Positions 1 through 8,236 of a stretch of 64,000 nt of DNA are shown here, piece after piece. The stretch's first letter is position 1. Every line of letters starts with the position of its first letter. The translations under genes and the position numbers were made by a program. The stretch lies in the NCBI GenBank assembly GCA_963848085.1, contig CAWKCE010000003.1, positions 1,116,001 to 1,180,000 on the forward strand, written 5' to 3'. The DNA comes from CAWKCE01 sp032127035. Lineage in GTDB: Bacteria > Actinomycetota > Actinomycetes > JAHEKZ01. The notes below the pieces were generated by a model that was not told the origin of the DNA, searched no databases, and saw only the letters and a list, made by a program, of their open reading frames with translations.

Positions 1-462
<462 letters not shown>

Positions 463-471
463 GGGCAGGCG

Positions 472-1659
472 GTGCGCTCAGTCGACGACCTCGACGTCGA
501 AGGTCGGCGCGTCCTGGTCCGGTCCGACCTCAACGTCCCGTTGGACCAGGGGACCATCACCGACGACGGACGCATCAGAGCGAGTCTGCCGACGCTGAAC
601 GCCCTGCTCGGGCGCGGCGCTCGCGTGGTGGTCCTGGCGCACCTCGGCCGGCCCAAAGGCGAGCCAAGACCGGAGCTCTCCTTGGCTCCGGTAGCCGCAC
701 GGCTGTCCGCCTTGCTGGGCACGCACGTGACCTTCGGCACCGACACCGTCGGCCCGGACGCCCAGTCGGCGGTGTCGGCCCTGGCCGACAGTGAGATCGC
801 GCTGCTCGAGAACGTTCGGTTCGATCCGAGGGAGACCAGCAAGGACGACGCCGAGCGGCGGGAACTGGCCCTCCGCTACGCCGCATTGGGGGACCTGTTC
901 GTCAGCGACGGGTTCGGAGTCGTCCATCGCAAGCAGGCGAGCGTCTACGACATCGCCGGTCTGCTGCCACACGCGGCCGGTCGGCTGGTGTCGGGCGAGC
1001 TCGACGTCCTTCGCCGGCTCACCGTCGACCCCGACCGTCCCTACGCCGTGGTGCTCGGCGGGTCCAAGGTCTCGGACAAGCTCGGCGTCATCACTCACCT
1101 CCTCGAGCGCGTGGACCGGCTCCTCATCGGGGGCGGAATGGTGTTCACGTTCCTGGCGGCACTCGGTCACGAGGTCGGAACCTCGCTGCTGGAGCCGGAC
1201 CGGCTGGACGACGTGCGGCAGATGCTGACCCGCGCCGGCGAGCTTGGCGTCGACGTGGTGCTGCCCGCCGACGTCGTGGTCGCCGACCGGTTCGCCGCGG
1301 ACGCCGCGTCGCGGGTGGTCGCGGTCGACGCGATCCCGGCCGACCAGATGGGGCTGGACATCGGTCCGCGTGCCTGCGTCGACTTCCAGCATGCGCTGGC
1401 GGACGCACGGACTGTGTTCTGGAACGGGCCGATGGGTGTCTTCGAGTTCCCGGCCTTCGCCAGTGGCACCCGAGCGGTGGCCGACGCGCTGACCCAGGTG
1501 GCGGGACTGACTGTGGTGGGTGGCGGCGACTCAGCGGCCGCGGTGCGTGCACTCGGCTTCCCGGAGGAGGACTTCGGGCACATCTCGACCGGGGGTGGGG
1601 CCAGCCTGGAGTTCCTCGAGGGCCGCACCCTTCCCGGCATCGTCGCACTGGAGGACTGA
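472..1659 (+). CDS. pgk: Phosphoglycerate kinase
   Basis: This 395-residue protein transfers phosphate from 1,3-bisphosphoglycerate to ADP. Family motifs are present in order: RSDLNVPL near residue 20, HLGRPKG near 60, the GGSKVSDK nucleotide-domain motif near 195, GGGMVFTF, the FWNGPMGVFE block and the C-terminal GGGDSAAAV and STGGGASLEFL. The start is a GTG preceded by a GAGGG ribosome-binding sequence. The length is normal for bacterial Pgk. It lies 9 bases after gap and 2 bases before tpiA, so the three are presumably co-transcribed. Confidence 0.98.
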   Translation: MRSVDDLDVEGRRVLVRSDLNVPLDQGTITDDGRIRASLPTLNALLGRGARVVVLAHLGRPKGEPRPELSLAPVAARLSALLGTHVTFGTDTVGPDAQSAVSALADSEIALLENVRFDPRETSKDDAERRELALRYAALGDLFVSDGFGVVHRKQASVYDIAGLLPHAAGRLVSGELDVLRRLTVDPDRPYAVVLGGSKVSDKLGVITHLLERVDRLLIGGGMVFTFLAALGHEVGTSLLEPDRLDDVRQMLTRAGELGVDVVLPADVVVADRFAADAASRVVAVDAIPADQMGLDIGPRACVDFQHALADARTVFWNGPMGVFEFPAFASGTRAVADALTQVAGLTVVGGGDSAAAVRALGFPEEDFGHISTGGGASLEFLEGRTLPGIVALED

Positions 1660-1661
1660 CC

Positions 1662-2450
1662 ATGGCCCGCGCAGAACGTCGTCCGCTCATGGCGGGTAAC
1701 TGGAAGATGAACCTGAACCACCTCGAGGCCATGCGTCTGGTCCAAGATCTGGCCTTCCGTCTCACCGATGCCGACGTGGCGGCGGTGGATGTGGTCGTGC
1801 TCCCGCCGTTCACCGACATCCGGTCGGTGCAGACCCTGGTCGACGCCGACCACTTGGCGATCTCCTACGGGGCGCAGGACGTCTCCTCGCAGGACGCCGG
1901 GGCGTTCACCGGCGAGGTCTCCGGAACGATGCTCGCCAAGCTCGGGTGCTCATACGTGGTCGTCGGGCACTCCGAACGTCGTGAGCACCACGCTGAGAGC
2001 GACGCCGAGGTCAATGCCAAGGCGGCCGCGACCATGCGGCACGGGATGGTGCCGATCGTGTGCGTCGGGGAGGCGCTGACGGTCCGTCAGGCCGGGGACC
2101 AGGTGAGCCACGTGCTGGATCAGATCGACGGCTCCCTTTCCGGCTTCTCCGCCGAGCAGGTAGCTGGGCTCGTCGTCGCCTACGAGCCGGTGTGGGCGAT
2201 CGGCACCGGAGAGGTCGCCACGCCAGAGGACGCCCAGGAGGTGTGCTCCGCCATCCGAGACCGGGTGGCATCGGCGTGGGACCGCCCGACCGCCGAGGCG
2301 GTTCGGGTGCTCTACGGCGGCTCCGTGAAGGGCGACAACGTGGCCGGGATCATGGCTCAGGCCGACGTCGACGGCGCGCTGGTGGGGGGCGCCAGCCTCG
2401 ACGCGGAGGACTTCACGCGGATCGTCCGGTTCCGGGATCAGGGGGTCTGA
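1662..2450 (+). CDS. tpiA: Triosephosphate isomerase
   Basis: The 262-residue TIM-barrel enzyme interconverts dihydroxyacetone phosphate and glyceraldehyde 3-phosphate. The catalytic residues are visible: Lys in GNWKMN near residue 13, His in VVGHSERR near 105 and Glu in AYEPVWAIGTG near 175. The phosphate-binding YGGSVKGDN and the C-terminal GALVGGASL are intact. The ATG start is 2 bases after the pgk stop, indicating tight coupling. It is the last glycolytic gene of this group. Confidence 0.98.
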   Translation: MARAERRPLMAGNWKMNLNHLEAMRLVQDLAFRLTDADVAAVDVVVLPPFTDIRSVQTLVDADHLAISYGAQDVSSQDAGAFTGEVSGTMLAKLGCSYVVVGHSERREHHAESDAEVNAKAAATMRHGMVPIVCVGEALTVRQAGDQVSHVLDQIDGSLSGFSAEQVAGLVVAYEPVWAIGTGEVATPEDAQEVCSAIRDRVASAWDRPTAEAVRVLYGGSVKGDNVAGIMAQADVDGALVGGASLDAEDFTRIVRFRDQGV

Positions 2451-2473
2451 GCGTGTCCGGCGCCCGGACGTCG

Positions 2474-2479
2474 TATCCT
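2474..2479 (+). promoter_or_regulatory. Possible -10 element of secG
   Basis: TATCCT matches the TANNNT pattern and lies 34 bases before the secG GTG, with a GAGGAG ribosome-binding site in between. This suggests a secG promoter separate from the glycolytic operon. No convincing -35 is visible. Confidence 0.35.
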
Positions 2480-2513
2480 GCTGATCAGTCCACCTGAGGA
2501 GAGCCCGCCCGCT

Positions 2514-2753
2514 GTGAACGCTGTCGAGATCGTCCTCACTGTGCTGTTGAACATCACGAGCCTGCTGCTTCTCGCCCTGGTGCTGCTTCACAAGGGCAAG
2601 GGCGGGGGGTTGTCGGACATGTTCGGCGGTGGCTTCAACTCCTCGTTCGGCGGGTCGAACGTGGTGGAGCGCAACCTCGACCGCATGACGATCGCGTTCG
2701 GCGCCATCTGGTTCGCCTGCATCGTCGGACTGGGGCTGGCACTCGCCAGCTGA
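2514..2753 (+). CDS. secG: Preprotein translocase subunit SecG
   Basis: This 79-residue inner-membrane protein is the accessory subunit of the SecYEG translocon. It has two hydrophobic segments (about residues 4-23 and 55-76) separated by the characteristic Gly-rich cytosolic loop KGKGGGLSDMFGG. The GTG start follows GAGGAG at a good distance. Its position directly after tpiA is conserved across actinobacteria. Confidence 0.95.
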   Translation: MNAVEIVLTVLLNITSLLLLALVLLHKGKGGGLSDMFGGGFNSSFGGSNVVERNLDRMTIAFGAIWFACIVGLGLALAS

Positions 2754-2796
2754 CCGACACCCACACGACCTCGAGACCACGTAGGAGCAACAGCGC

Positions 2797-3132
2797 ATGG
2801 CCAGTGGAAGCGCAATCCGCGGCAGTCGGGTGGGCGCCGGCCCCATGGGGGAGGCCGAACGTGGCGAGCCGGCAGCCCGCCGGTACATCTCCTACTGGTG
2901 CACGCGAGGACATGAGTCGCGCCCCAGCTTCGCCGACGACGTCGAGCCTCCGGAGTCCTGGGACTGTCCGCGGTGTGGTCTTCCGGCGGGGCAGGACCGC
3001 GAGCACCCGCCGGCACCCCCGAAGAACGAGCCGTACAAGACGCACCTGGCCTACGTGAAGGAACGTCGCTCCGAGGCTGACGGCGAGGCGATCCTCGCCG
3101 AGGCGCTCGCCAAGCTTCGCGGTCGCGCCTGA
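2797..3132 (+). CDS. rbpA: RNA polymerase-binding protein RbpA
   Basis: This 111-residue protein is an actinobacterium-specific general transcription factor that binds RNA polymerase holoenzyme and stabilises the open complex. It carries a structural zinc-type set, Cys35, His39, Cys57 and Cys60 (CTRGH and CPRC), followed by the basic linker and the C-terminal sigma-interacting helix (KTHLAYVKERRS onward). The ATG is preceded by GGAG. It is a strong taxonomic marker for Actinobacteria. Confidence 0.95.
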   Translation: MASGSAIRGSRVGAGPMGEAERGEPAARRYISYWCTRGHESRPSFADDVEPPESWDCPRCGLPAGQDREHPPAPPKNEPYKTHLAYVKERRSEADGEAILAEALAKLRGRA

Positions 3133-3143
3133 CGTACCGCGTT

Positions 3144-3163
3144 CGGCCGGAACTGCGCGGCCG
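3144..3163. terminator. GC-rich hairpin between convergent rbpA and pgl
   Basis: Two copies of CGGCCG separated by eight bases can form a six-base-pair stem in the 42-base gap between the convergent genes. There is no T-tract, so intrinsic termination is only a possibility. Confidence 0.35.
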
Positions 3164-3174
3164 GGGTGGGGATG

Positions 3175-3930
3175 TCAGGGTGAGGCGATCCGGCGCATCG
3201 ACCCCGGCAGCCGGGAAGCCGCCGCGTCGTCCAGCAAGAACAGGGTCCGCTGCTGACCGTGTACTCCGGCTGCGGGGACCTGGAGCGACCCGGTGCCGGA
3301 CAGGGCCAACACCACCGCCGCGGCGCACTCGGTGCCCGAGCCCATCAGCCACGCCTCGCGGGCACCGGACAGACCCGCCAGGGTGAGCGTGAGGCGTCCG
3401 GTGCCGCGGTCGACGGCCACCGACCGCGGATCGTGCACCACCGGCTGCTCCGGCCGCACTCCGGCGATCCCACCGTCCGGGGCAAGCCCGAGCAGGGCGA
3501 TGTCGAAGGTCGGTGTGAGTCCGTGGTCGTCCGGCTCACGGGCGGCCGCCAATTCGAGCGCGTAGCCGGCCGCGGCCGCCTCGGCGGTGTCACCGTCCGC
3601 TGTCCGGCTCGGCATCCAGTGGATGCGACGGCCGTCGAGCTCGACGGCGTCGAGCAGCACGGACGCGGTGCTGGCCGCGCGCGAGGGTGCGCTCGCCTCG
3701 CTCCAGGAGTCGTCGGCCCACCACAGGTCGAGCCGGTCCCACGCGACCGCATCGCGCGCTGCCGTGATCGCCACCCGCCCCAGGACTGCCGCCACCAGGG
3801 GGTCGCCGCCCAGCAGCACGCTGGCGCCTCCGCTTGCCGCCTGGTGGTCGACGATGCGAGTGATCAGCCGGGCTGCGACGGCGTCGAGCAGGAGCGTGTG
3901 GTCGCGGACCACCGTCACCTGGGCAGTCAT
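3175..3930 (-). CDS. pgl: Degenerate 6-phosphogluconolactonase homologue
   Basis: The 251-residue product has the overall layout of the Pgl/DevB family, which hydrolyses 6-phosphogluconolactone in the oxidative pentose phosphate pathway. The family signatures are altered. The GDER motif reads ADDS (residues 72-75), the DGH of the DGHTASLFP motif reads DGG (152-154) in a changed context, and the conserved late Lys region reads GTEC (199-202). By family knowledge these positions are catalytic or substrate-binding, so loss of activity is likely, though this is inference. The ATG overlaps the tal stop (ATGA). The usual partners zwf and opcA are absent. Confidence 0.75.
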   Translation of the reverse strand: MTAQVTVVRDHTLLLDAVAARLITRIVDHQAASGGASVLLGGDPLVAAVLGRVAITAARDAVAWDRLDLWWADDSWSEASAPSRAASTASVLLDAVELDGRRIHWMPSRTADGDTAEAAAAGYALELAAAREPDDHGLTPTFDIALLGLAPDGGIAGVRPEQPVVHDPRSVAVDRGTGRLTLTLAGLSGAREAWLMGSGTECAAAVVLALSGTGSLQVPAAGVHGQQRTLFLLDDAAASRLPGSMRRIASP

Positions 3931-5036
3931 CCGCCGGATGCCCGATCCAGCGCGCCCGCGACCGAGTGGAGCAGCTGGTCCCAAGCCCGCTGGAACGCCA
4001 GGACTCCATCCGCCTCGAGCTGGTCGACGACGGAGTCGTAGTCGATGCCGAGACCCGTCAGTGCGGTCAGAACTGCCCGCGCGTCGTCGTAGGCGCCTCG
4101 CACCGTGTCGCCGGTGACCGAGCCGTGGTCCGACATCGCCTCAAGCGTCGCGTAGGGCATGGTGTTGACGGTGTCCGGCGCGACCAGTCCCGTGACGTAG
4201 CGGGTGTCGTCGTAGCGGGCGTCCTTGGTGCCGGTGGAGGCCCACAGCGGACGTTGGCTCCGCGCGCCGAGCGAGCTGAGCTGGGCCCACCTGTCACCGG
4301 CCAGCATCTGCTCGTAGTGCTGGTACGCCAGCCGCGCGTTGGCCAGTGCGGCGCGCCCGCGGAGGTCGGCGGCGGCAGCGGAACCGTGGGCATCGAGGAG
4401 GGCGTCGACCGCGGTGTCCATCCGACTCACGAAGAACGAGGCAACCGAGTCCAGCCGGGCCAGGTTGTGGCCGTTCCGGGCGGCGAGCTCCAGGCCGGCG
4501 AGCCAGGCGTCGAGCACCCGCTCGTAGCGGGACAGCGAGAAGATCAGAGTGACGTTGACCGCGATCCCCGCACCGAGGGTCTCCGTGATGGCGGGCAGGC
4601 CCTCGGGGGTCGCGGGGATCTTGACGAACAGGTTGGGCCGGTCGACGACGGCGCTCAGCTCCGCCGCCTGCCGGACGGTTCCCGCCGGGTCGGCGGCCAG
4701 CCGCGGGTCCACCTCGAGGGACACCCGTCCGTCCCGGCCCTGCGTGGCGTGGTGGACCTCGGCCAGGACGTCGCACGCCGATCTCACGTCGGACGTCGTG
4801 AGCTCCCGTACCGCGTCCTCGGGGGAGGCGCCCTCCCTCGCCAGTCGGGCCAGGTCGTCGGCGTAGTCCGAGCCGTCCCCGATGGCGGCCGCGAAGATGG
4901 AGGGGTTCGAGGTGACCCCGACGACGTCGTGGCTGGCGACGAGCTCGGCCAGCTGTCCGCTCGCGAGTCGGTGGCGCCCGAGGTCGTCGAGCCATACCGC
5001 GACGCCGGCCGCCGACAGCTGTCCGAGCGGGGTCAC
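3927..5036 (-). CDS. tal: Transaldolase
   Basis: This 369-residue enzyme of the long actinobacterial type moves a dihydroxyacetone unit between sugar phosphates in the non-oxidative pentose phosphate pathway. The N-terminal GVTSNPSIF motif, the Schiff-base Lys in NLFVKIPAT and the RPLWASTGTKD block are intact. The GTG start shares four bases (GTGA) with the tkt stop, and the stop shares four bases with the pgl start, so tkt-tal-pgl should be translationally coupled. Confidence 0.96.
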   Translation of the reverse strand: MTPLGQLSAAGVAVWLDDLGRHRLASGQLAELVASHDVVGVTSNPSIFAAAIGDGSDYADDLARLAREGASPEDAVRELTTSDVRSACDVLAEVHHATQGRDGRVSLEVDPRLAADPAGTVRQAAELSAVVDRPNLFVKIPATPEGLPAITETLGAGIAVNVTLIFSLSRYERVLDAWLAGLELAARNGHNLARLDSVASFFVSRMDTAVDALLDAHGSAAAADLRGRAALANARLAYQHYEQMLAGDRWAQLSSLGARSQRPLWASTGTKDARYDDTRYVTGLVAPDTVNTMPYATLEAMSDHGSVTGDTVRGAYDDARAVLTALTGLGIDYDSVVDQLEADGVLAFQRAWDQLLHSVAGALDRASGG

Positions 5037-7153
5037 TGCGCGGCCGCCAGGCTGGCGCGGGCTGCCTCGGCCACCGCATCGACGGTGAGGCCGAACCGCC
5101 GGAACAGCGTCTCCTGGTCGGCTGATGCCCCGTAGTGGTCGAGACCGACGATGCGGCCGGCATCGCCGACCCATCGGTACCACGACAGCGACACCCCTGC
5201 CTCGACCGCCACCCGGGCACGGGTGCCGGGCGGCAGGACGGAGTCCCGGTAGTCCTGCGGCTGGTCGGCGAACCACTCCAGGCACGGCAGGGAGACCACG
5301 CGGGCGGCGATGCCCGCCCCGGCCAGCGCCTGCTGTGCACCCAGTGCCAGCTGAACCTCGGAGCCGGTAGCCAGGAGGAGCACCTGCGCCGGGGAGGGCG
5401 AGTCCGACAGGACGTAGCCGCCGCGGCGGACCGCGTCGCGGGTTCCCACCTGGTCGGTGCCGGGCAGCACCGGGACGTTCTGCCGGGTCAGCGCCAGGGC
5501 AACCGGGCCGTCCCGGCGGTCCAGCGCAGCAGCCCAGGCGGCAGCCGTCTCATTCGCGTCCGCGGGTCGCACGACCGACAGTCCCGGGATCGCACGGAGG
5601 GCGGCCAGGTGCTCGATCGGCTGGTGCGTGGGGCCGTCCTCGCCGAGTCCGATGGAGTCGTGGGTCCAGACGTAGATCGTGGGCAGACCCATGAGGGCCG
5701 CCAGCCGGACGGACGGCCGCATGTAGTCGCTGAACACCAAGAAGGTCCCGACGTAGGGGCGGGTGTGTCCTTCCAGCGCGATGCCGTTGGCGATCCCACC
5801 CATGGCGTGCTCGCGCACACCGAAGTGCAGCGTCCGCCCGAAGGGGTCGCCGGACCAGGCCGCGGTCTGCCGCTCCTCCGGGATCGCGGACGGCGATCCG
5901 GCGATGGTGGTGTTGTTGGAGCCTGCCAGATCGGCCGAGCCGCCCCACAGCTCGGGAAGCGTCGGCCCCAGGGCGGTCAGCACCGTTCCGGATGCGGTTC
6001 GCGTCGCGACCGCCGTCCCCTCGTCGAAGACGGGGAGGTGGGCCTGCCAGCCCTCGGGCAGCCGGCGCTCCCGCAGGCGCTCCTCGAGGCGGGCTCGGTC
6101 CGGGTGGGCCGACCGCCAGTGGTCGTACCCGACCTGCCACTGGGCCCGCGTGGCCCGCCCTCTGGCGGCAACGCCGCGGGCGTGCTCGAGGACGTCGTCG
6201 GCGACGCCGAAGCTCTCCTCGGGGTCCAGGCCGAGGGCGGTCTTGGTGGCCGCGACCTCGTCGGCGCCGAGTGCGGCGCCGTGGGCCTTGCCGGTGTTCC
6301 GGGCTCGGGGCGCCGGCCACGCGATCTGCGAGCGCAGCCGGATGAACGACGGTCGCTGTGTCTCGGACCGCGCTCGGCCGAGCGCGACGTCGAGGGCCGC
6401 CAGGTCAACGTCGCCGTCGGCCGCCAGGGGGACCTCCTGGACGTGCCAGTCGTAGGCCCGGTAGCGCGCGGCGACGTCCTCGGTGAAAGCCACTGTGGTG
6501 TCGTCCTCGATGGAGATCCGGTTGTCGTCCCAGATGACGGTCAGTCGGTCCAGGCGCTGTGTCCCGGCGAACGAGCTGGCCTCCGCGCTGACCCCTTCCT
6601 CCATGTCGCCGTCACTGGCGAGCACGTAGACCCGCCAGTCGAACGGGCTGTCGGATGGTGCCGCGTCCGGGTCCAGCAGGCCGCGCACCCGGCGCTGGGC
6701 CATGGCCAGGCCGACGCCGTTGGCCACGCCCTGCCCGAGCGGGCCGGTGGTGGTCTCCACCCCGGCGGTGTGCCCCCACTCCGGGTGTCCGGGCGTGAGA
6801 CTGCCCCAGGTCCGCAGCGCTCGCAGGTCGTCGAGCGTCAGGCCGTAGCCGGACAGGTAGAGCTGGACGTACAGCGTCAGGCTGGAGTGCCCCATGGACA
6901 GCACGAACCGGTCGCGGCCGAGCCAGCCCGGGTCTGCCGGGTCGTGCCGCAGGTGCCGCTGGAACAGGAGGTACGCCGCCGGGGCCAGGCTCATCGCCGT
7001 GCCCGGGTGGCCGTTGCCCACCCGCTCCACCGCGTCCATCGCCAGGGCGCGGGCGGTAGCGACCGCCCGTCGGTCGAGGGGGCTCCACCCCGGCGGCTCG
7101 GCCGACCGGTCACCAGCGGCGGACAGTGCGTCGACGACGGGTTCAGAGGTCAC
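5033..7153 (-). CDS. tkt: Transketolase
   Basis: The 706-residue thiamine-diphosphate enzyme transfers two-carbon units between sugar phosphates. Hallmarks are GNGHPGTAMSLAP near residue 47, GPLGQGVANGVG, the ThDP/metal motif starting SDGDMEEGVSAEAS, and FGVREHAMGGIANG in the pyrimidine domain. Length and domain order (PP, Pyr, C-terminal) are normal. It is the first gene of the minus-strand operon and is transcribed divergently from ctaB. Confidence 0.97.
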   Translation of the reverse strand: MTSEPVVDALSAAGDRSAEPPGWSPLDRRAVATARALAMDAVERVGNGHPGTAMSLAPAAYLLFQRHLRHDPADPGWLGRDRFVLSMGHSSLTLYVQLYLSGYGLTLDDLRALRTWGSLTPGHPEWGHTAGVETTTGPLGQGVANGVGLAMAQRRVRGLLDPDAAPSDSPFDWRVYVLASDGDMEEGVSAEASSFAGTQRLDRLTVIWDDNRISIEDDTTVAFTEDVAARYRAYDWHVQEVPLAADGDVDLAALDVALGRARSETQRPSFIRLRSQIAWPAPRARNTGKAHGAALGADEVAATKTALGLDPEESFGVADDVLEHARGVAARGRATRAQWQVGYDHWRSAHPDRARLEERLRERRLPEGWQAHLPVFDEGTAVATRTASGTVLTALGPTLPELWGGSADLAGSNNTTIAGSPSAIPEERQTAAWSGDPFGRTLHFGVREHAMGGIANGIALEGHTRPYVGTFLVFSDYMRPSVRLAALMGLPTIYVWTHDSIGLGEDGPTHQPIEHLAALRAIPGLSVVRPADANETAAAWAAALDRRDGPVALALTRQNVPVLPGTDQVGTRDAVRRGGYVLSDSPSPAQVLLLATGSEVQLALGAQQALAGAGIAARVVSLPCLEWFADQPQDYRDSVLPPGTRARVAVEAGVSLSWYRWVGDAGRIVGLDHYGASADQETLFRRFGLTVDAVAEAARASLAAAQ

Positions 7154-7193
7154 GGAGTGCGGGCTCCCACGTCGGGTACCAAGGGTCGTGAGG

Positions 7194-7199
7194 ACCCTA
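7194..7199 (-). promoter_or_regulatory. Possible -10 element of the tkt operon
   Basis: On the minus strand this reads TAGGGT, the commonest -10 hexamer seen in this window. It lies 40 bases before the tkt ATG. Confidence 0.35.
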
Positions 7200-7216
7200 C
7201 CGGGCTAAGGTGAGTC

Positions 7217-7241
7217 CCCGGACGGGTCACCTCCGTCCGGG
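7217..7241 (+). promoter_or_regulatory. Perfect inverted repeat in the ctaB leader
   Basis: CCCGGACGG and CCGTCCGGG are perfectly complementary nine-base arms around a seven-base loop, ending 38 bases before the proposed ctaB start. It could be an mRNA hairpin or a protein-binding palindrome. The sequence alone does not decide. Confidence 0.5.
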
Positions 7242-7279
7242 TCGTCCCGGCGACCCCGTCTGCCAGCACTGAGGTGTGT

Positions 7280-8218
7280 GTGACCGCGATCGACTCCCGC
7301 CCCACGTCAGTGGCGCGACGGTCGCGACGTGGCGCGCGCGCCACCGTCCGGGCGTACGTCTCGCTCACCAAGCCGCGCATCATCGAGCTCCTCCTGGTGA
7401 CGACGGTGCCGACGATGTTCCTGGCGGCCGGCGGCGTTCCCGCGTGGTCGCTCGTCGTGGCCACGCTGGTCGGAGGCACGCTGGCCGCAGGTGCTGCCAA
7501 CAGCCTCAACTGCTACCTCGACCGTGACATCGACCTGGTCATGAAGCGCACCGGTCGGCGTCCGTTGTCGACGGCGACCGTCAGTCCACGTGAGGCGCTG
7601 CTGTTCGGCCTTGCCCTGGCGGCGGTCAGCACCGCGGTCCTGCTGGTCTTCGTCAACGTGCTGGCGACCGTGCTGGCGGTCGCGGCGATCGCGTACTACG
7701 TCGTGGTCTACACGATCGGACTGAAGCGGCGCACCCCCTCGAACATCGTGTGGGGCGGGGCGGCCGGGTGCATGCCGGTCCTCATCGGCTGGGCCGCGGT
7801 GACCGGGAGCCTGGCGTGGCCGGCGGCCCTGCTGTTCCTGGTGGTCTTCTGGTGGACGCCGCCTCACTTCTGGGCGCTGGCCCTTCGGTTCAAGGACGAC
7901 TACGCGGCCGCCGGGGTTCCGATGCTGCCGGTGGTTGCGGAGGCGACGGTCGTCGCGCGTCGGATGGTCGGCCACTCGTGGGCCATGGTGCTGGCATCGG
8001 TGGCCTTGGTGCCGGTCGCGGGGATGACCCCCCTCTTCGCGGCTGCCGCCGTGGTGCTGGGCGGCGTCTTCCTCGTCGAGGTCTACCGGCTGCGGTCCCG
8101 CATCCGCGCCGGGCTCACCGACTCCCGGATGCGCCCGATGCGGGTGTTCCACTGGTCGATCACCTACTTGACGCTGCTGTTCGTCGCGGTCGGAGTCGAC
8201 CCGCTGCTGCCGTTCTGA
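7280..8218 (+). CDS. ctaB: Protoheme IX farnesyltransferase (heme O synthase)
   Basis: This roughly 312-residue polytopic membrane prenyltransferase attaches a farnesyl group to protoheme to make heme O for aa3-type cytochrome oxidase. The prenyl-diphosphate motif NCYLDRDIDLVMKRTGRRPL is intact, and the second Asp-rich region (RFKDDYAAAGVPML) is visible among about nine hydrophobic segments. GTG at 7280 was chosen over GTG at 7274 because the only Shine-Dalgarno-like GAGG (7271-7274) would overlap the earlier codon. ctaA, the next enzyme of heme A synthesis, lies nearby on the other strand. Confidence 0.93.
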   Translation: MTAIDSRPTSVARRSRRGARATVRAYVSLTKPRIIELLLVTTVPTMFLAAGGVPAWSLVVATLVGGTLAAGAANSLNCYLDRDIDLVMKRTGRRPLSTATVSPREALLFGLALAAVSTAVLLVFVNVLATVLAVAAIAYYVVVYTIGLKRRTPSNIVWGGAAGCMPVLIGWAAVTGSLAWPAALLFLVVFWWTPPHFWALALRFKDDYAAAGVPMLPVVAEATVVARRMVGHSWAMVLASVALVPVAGMTPLFAAAAVVLGGVFLVEVYRLRSRIRAGLTDSRMRPMRVFHWSITYLTLLFVAVGVDPLLPF

Positions 8219-8219
8219 C

Positions 8220-8236
8220 CTGACCGCCCGGGTCAG
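8220..8236. terminator. Hairpin between convergent ctaB and histidine kinase
   Basis: CTGACC and GGTCAG form a perfect six-base-pair stem around GCCCG in the 14-base gap and over the kinase stop codon. A bidirectional terminator is plausible, but no T-tract follows. Confidence 0.4.
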
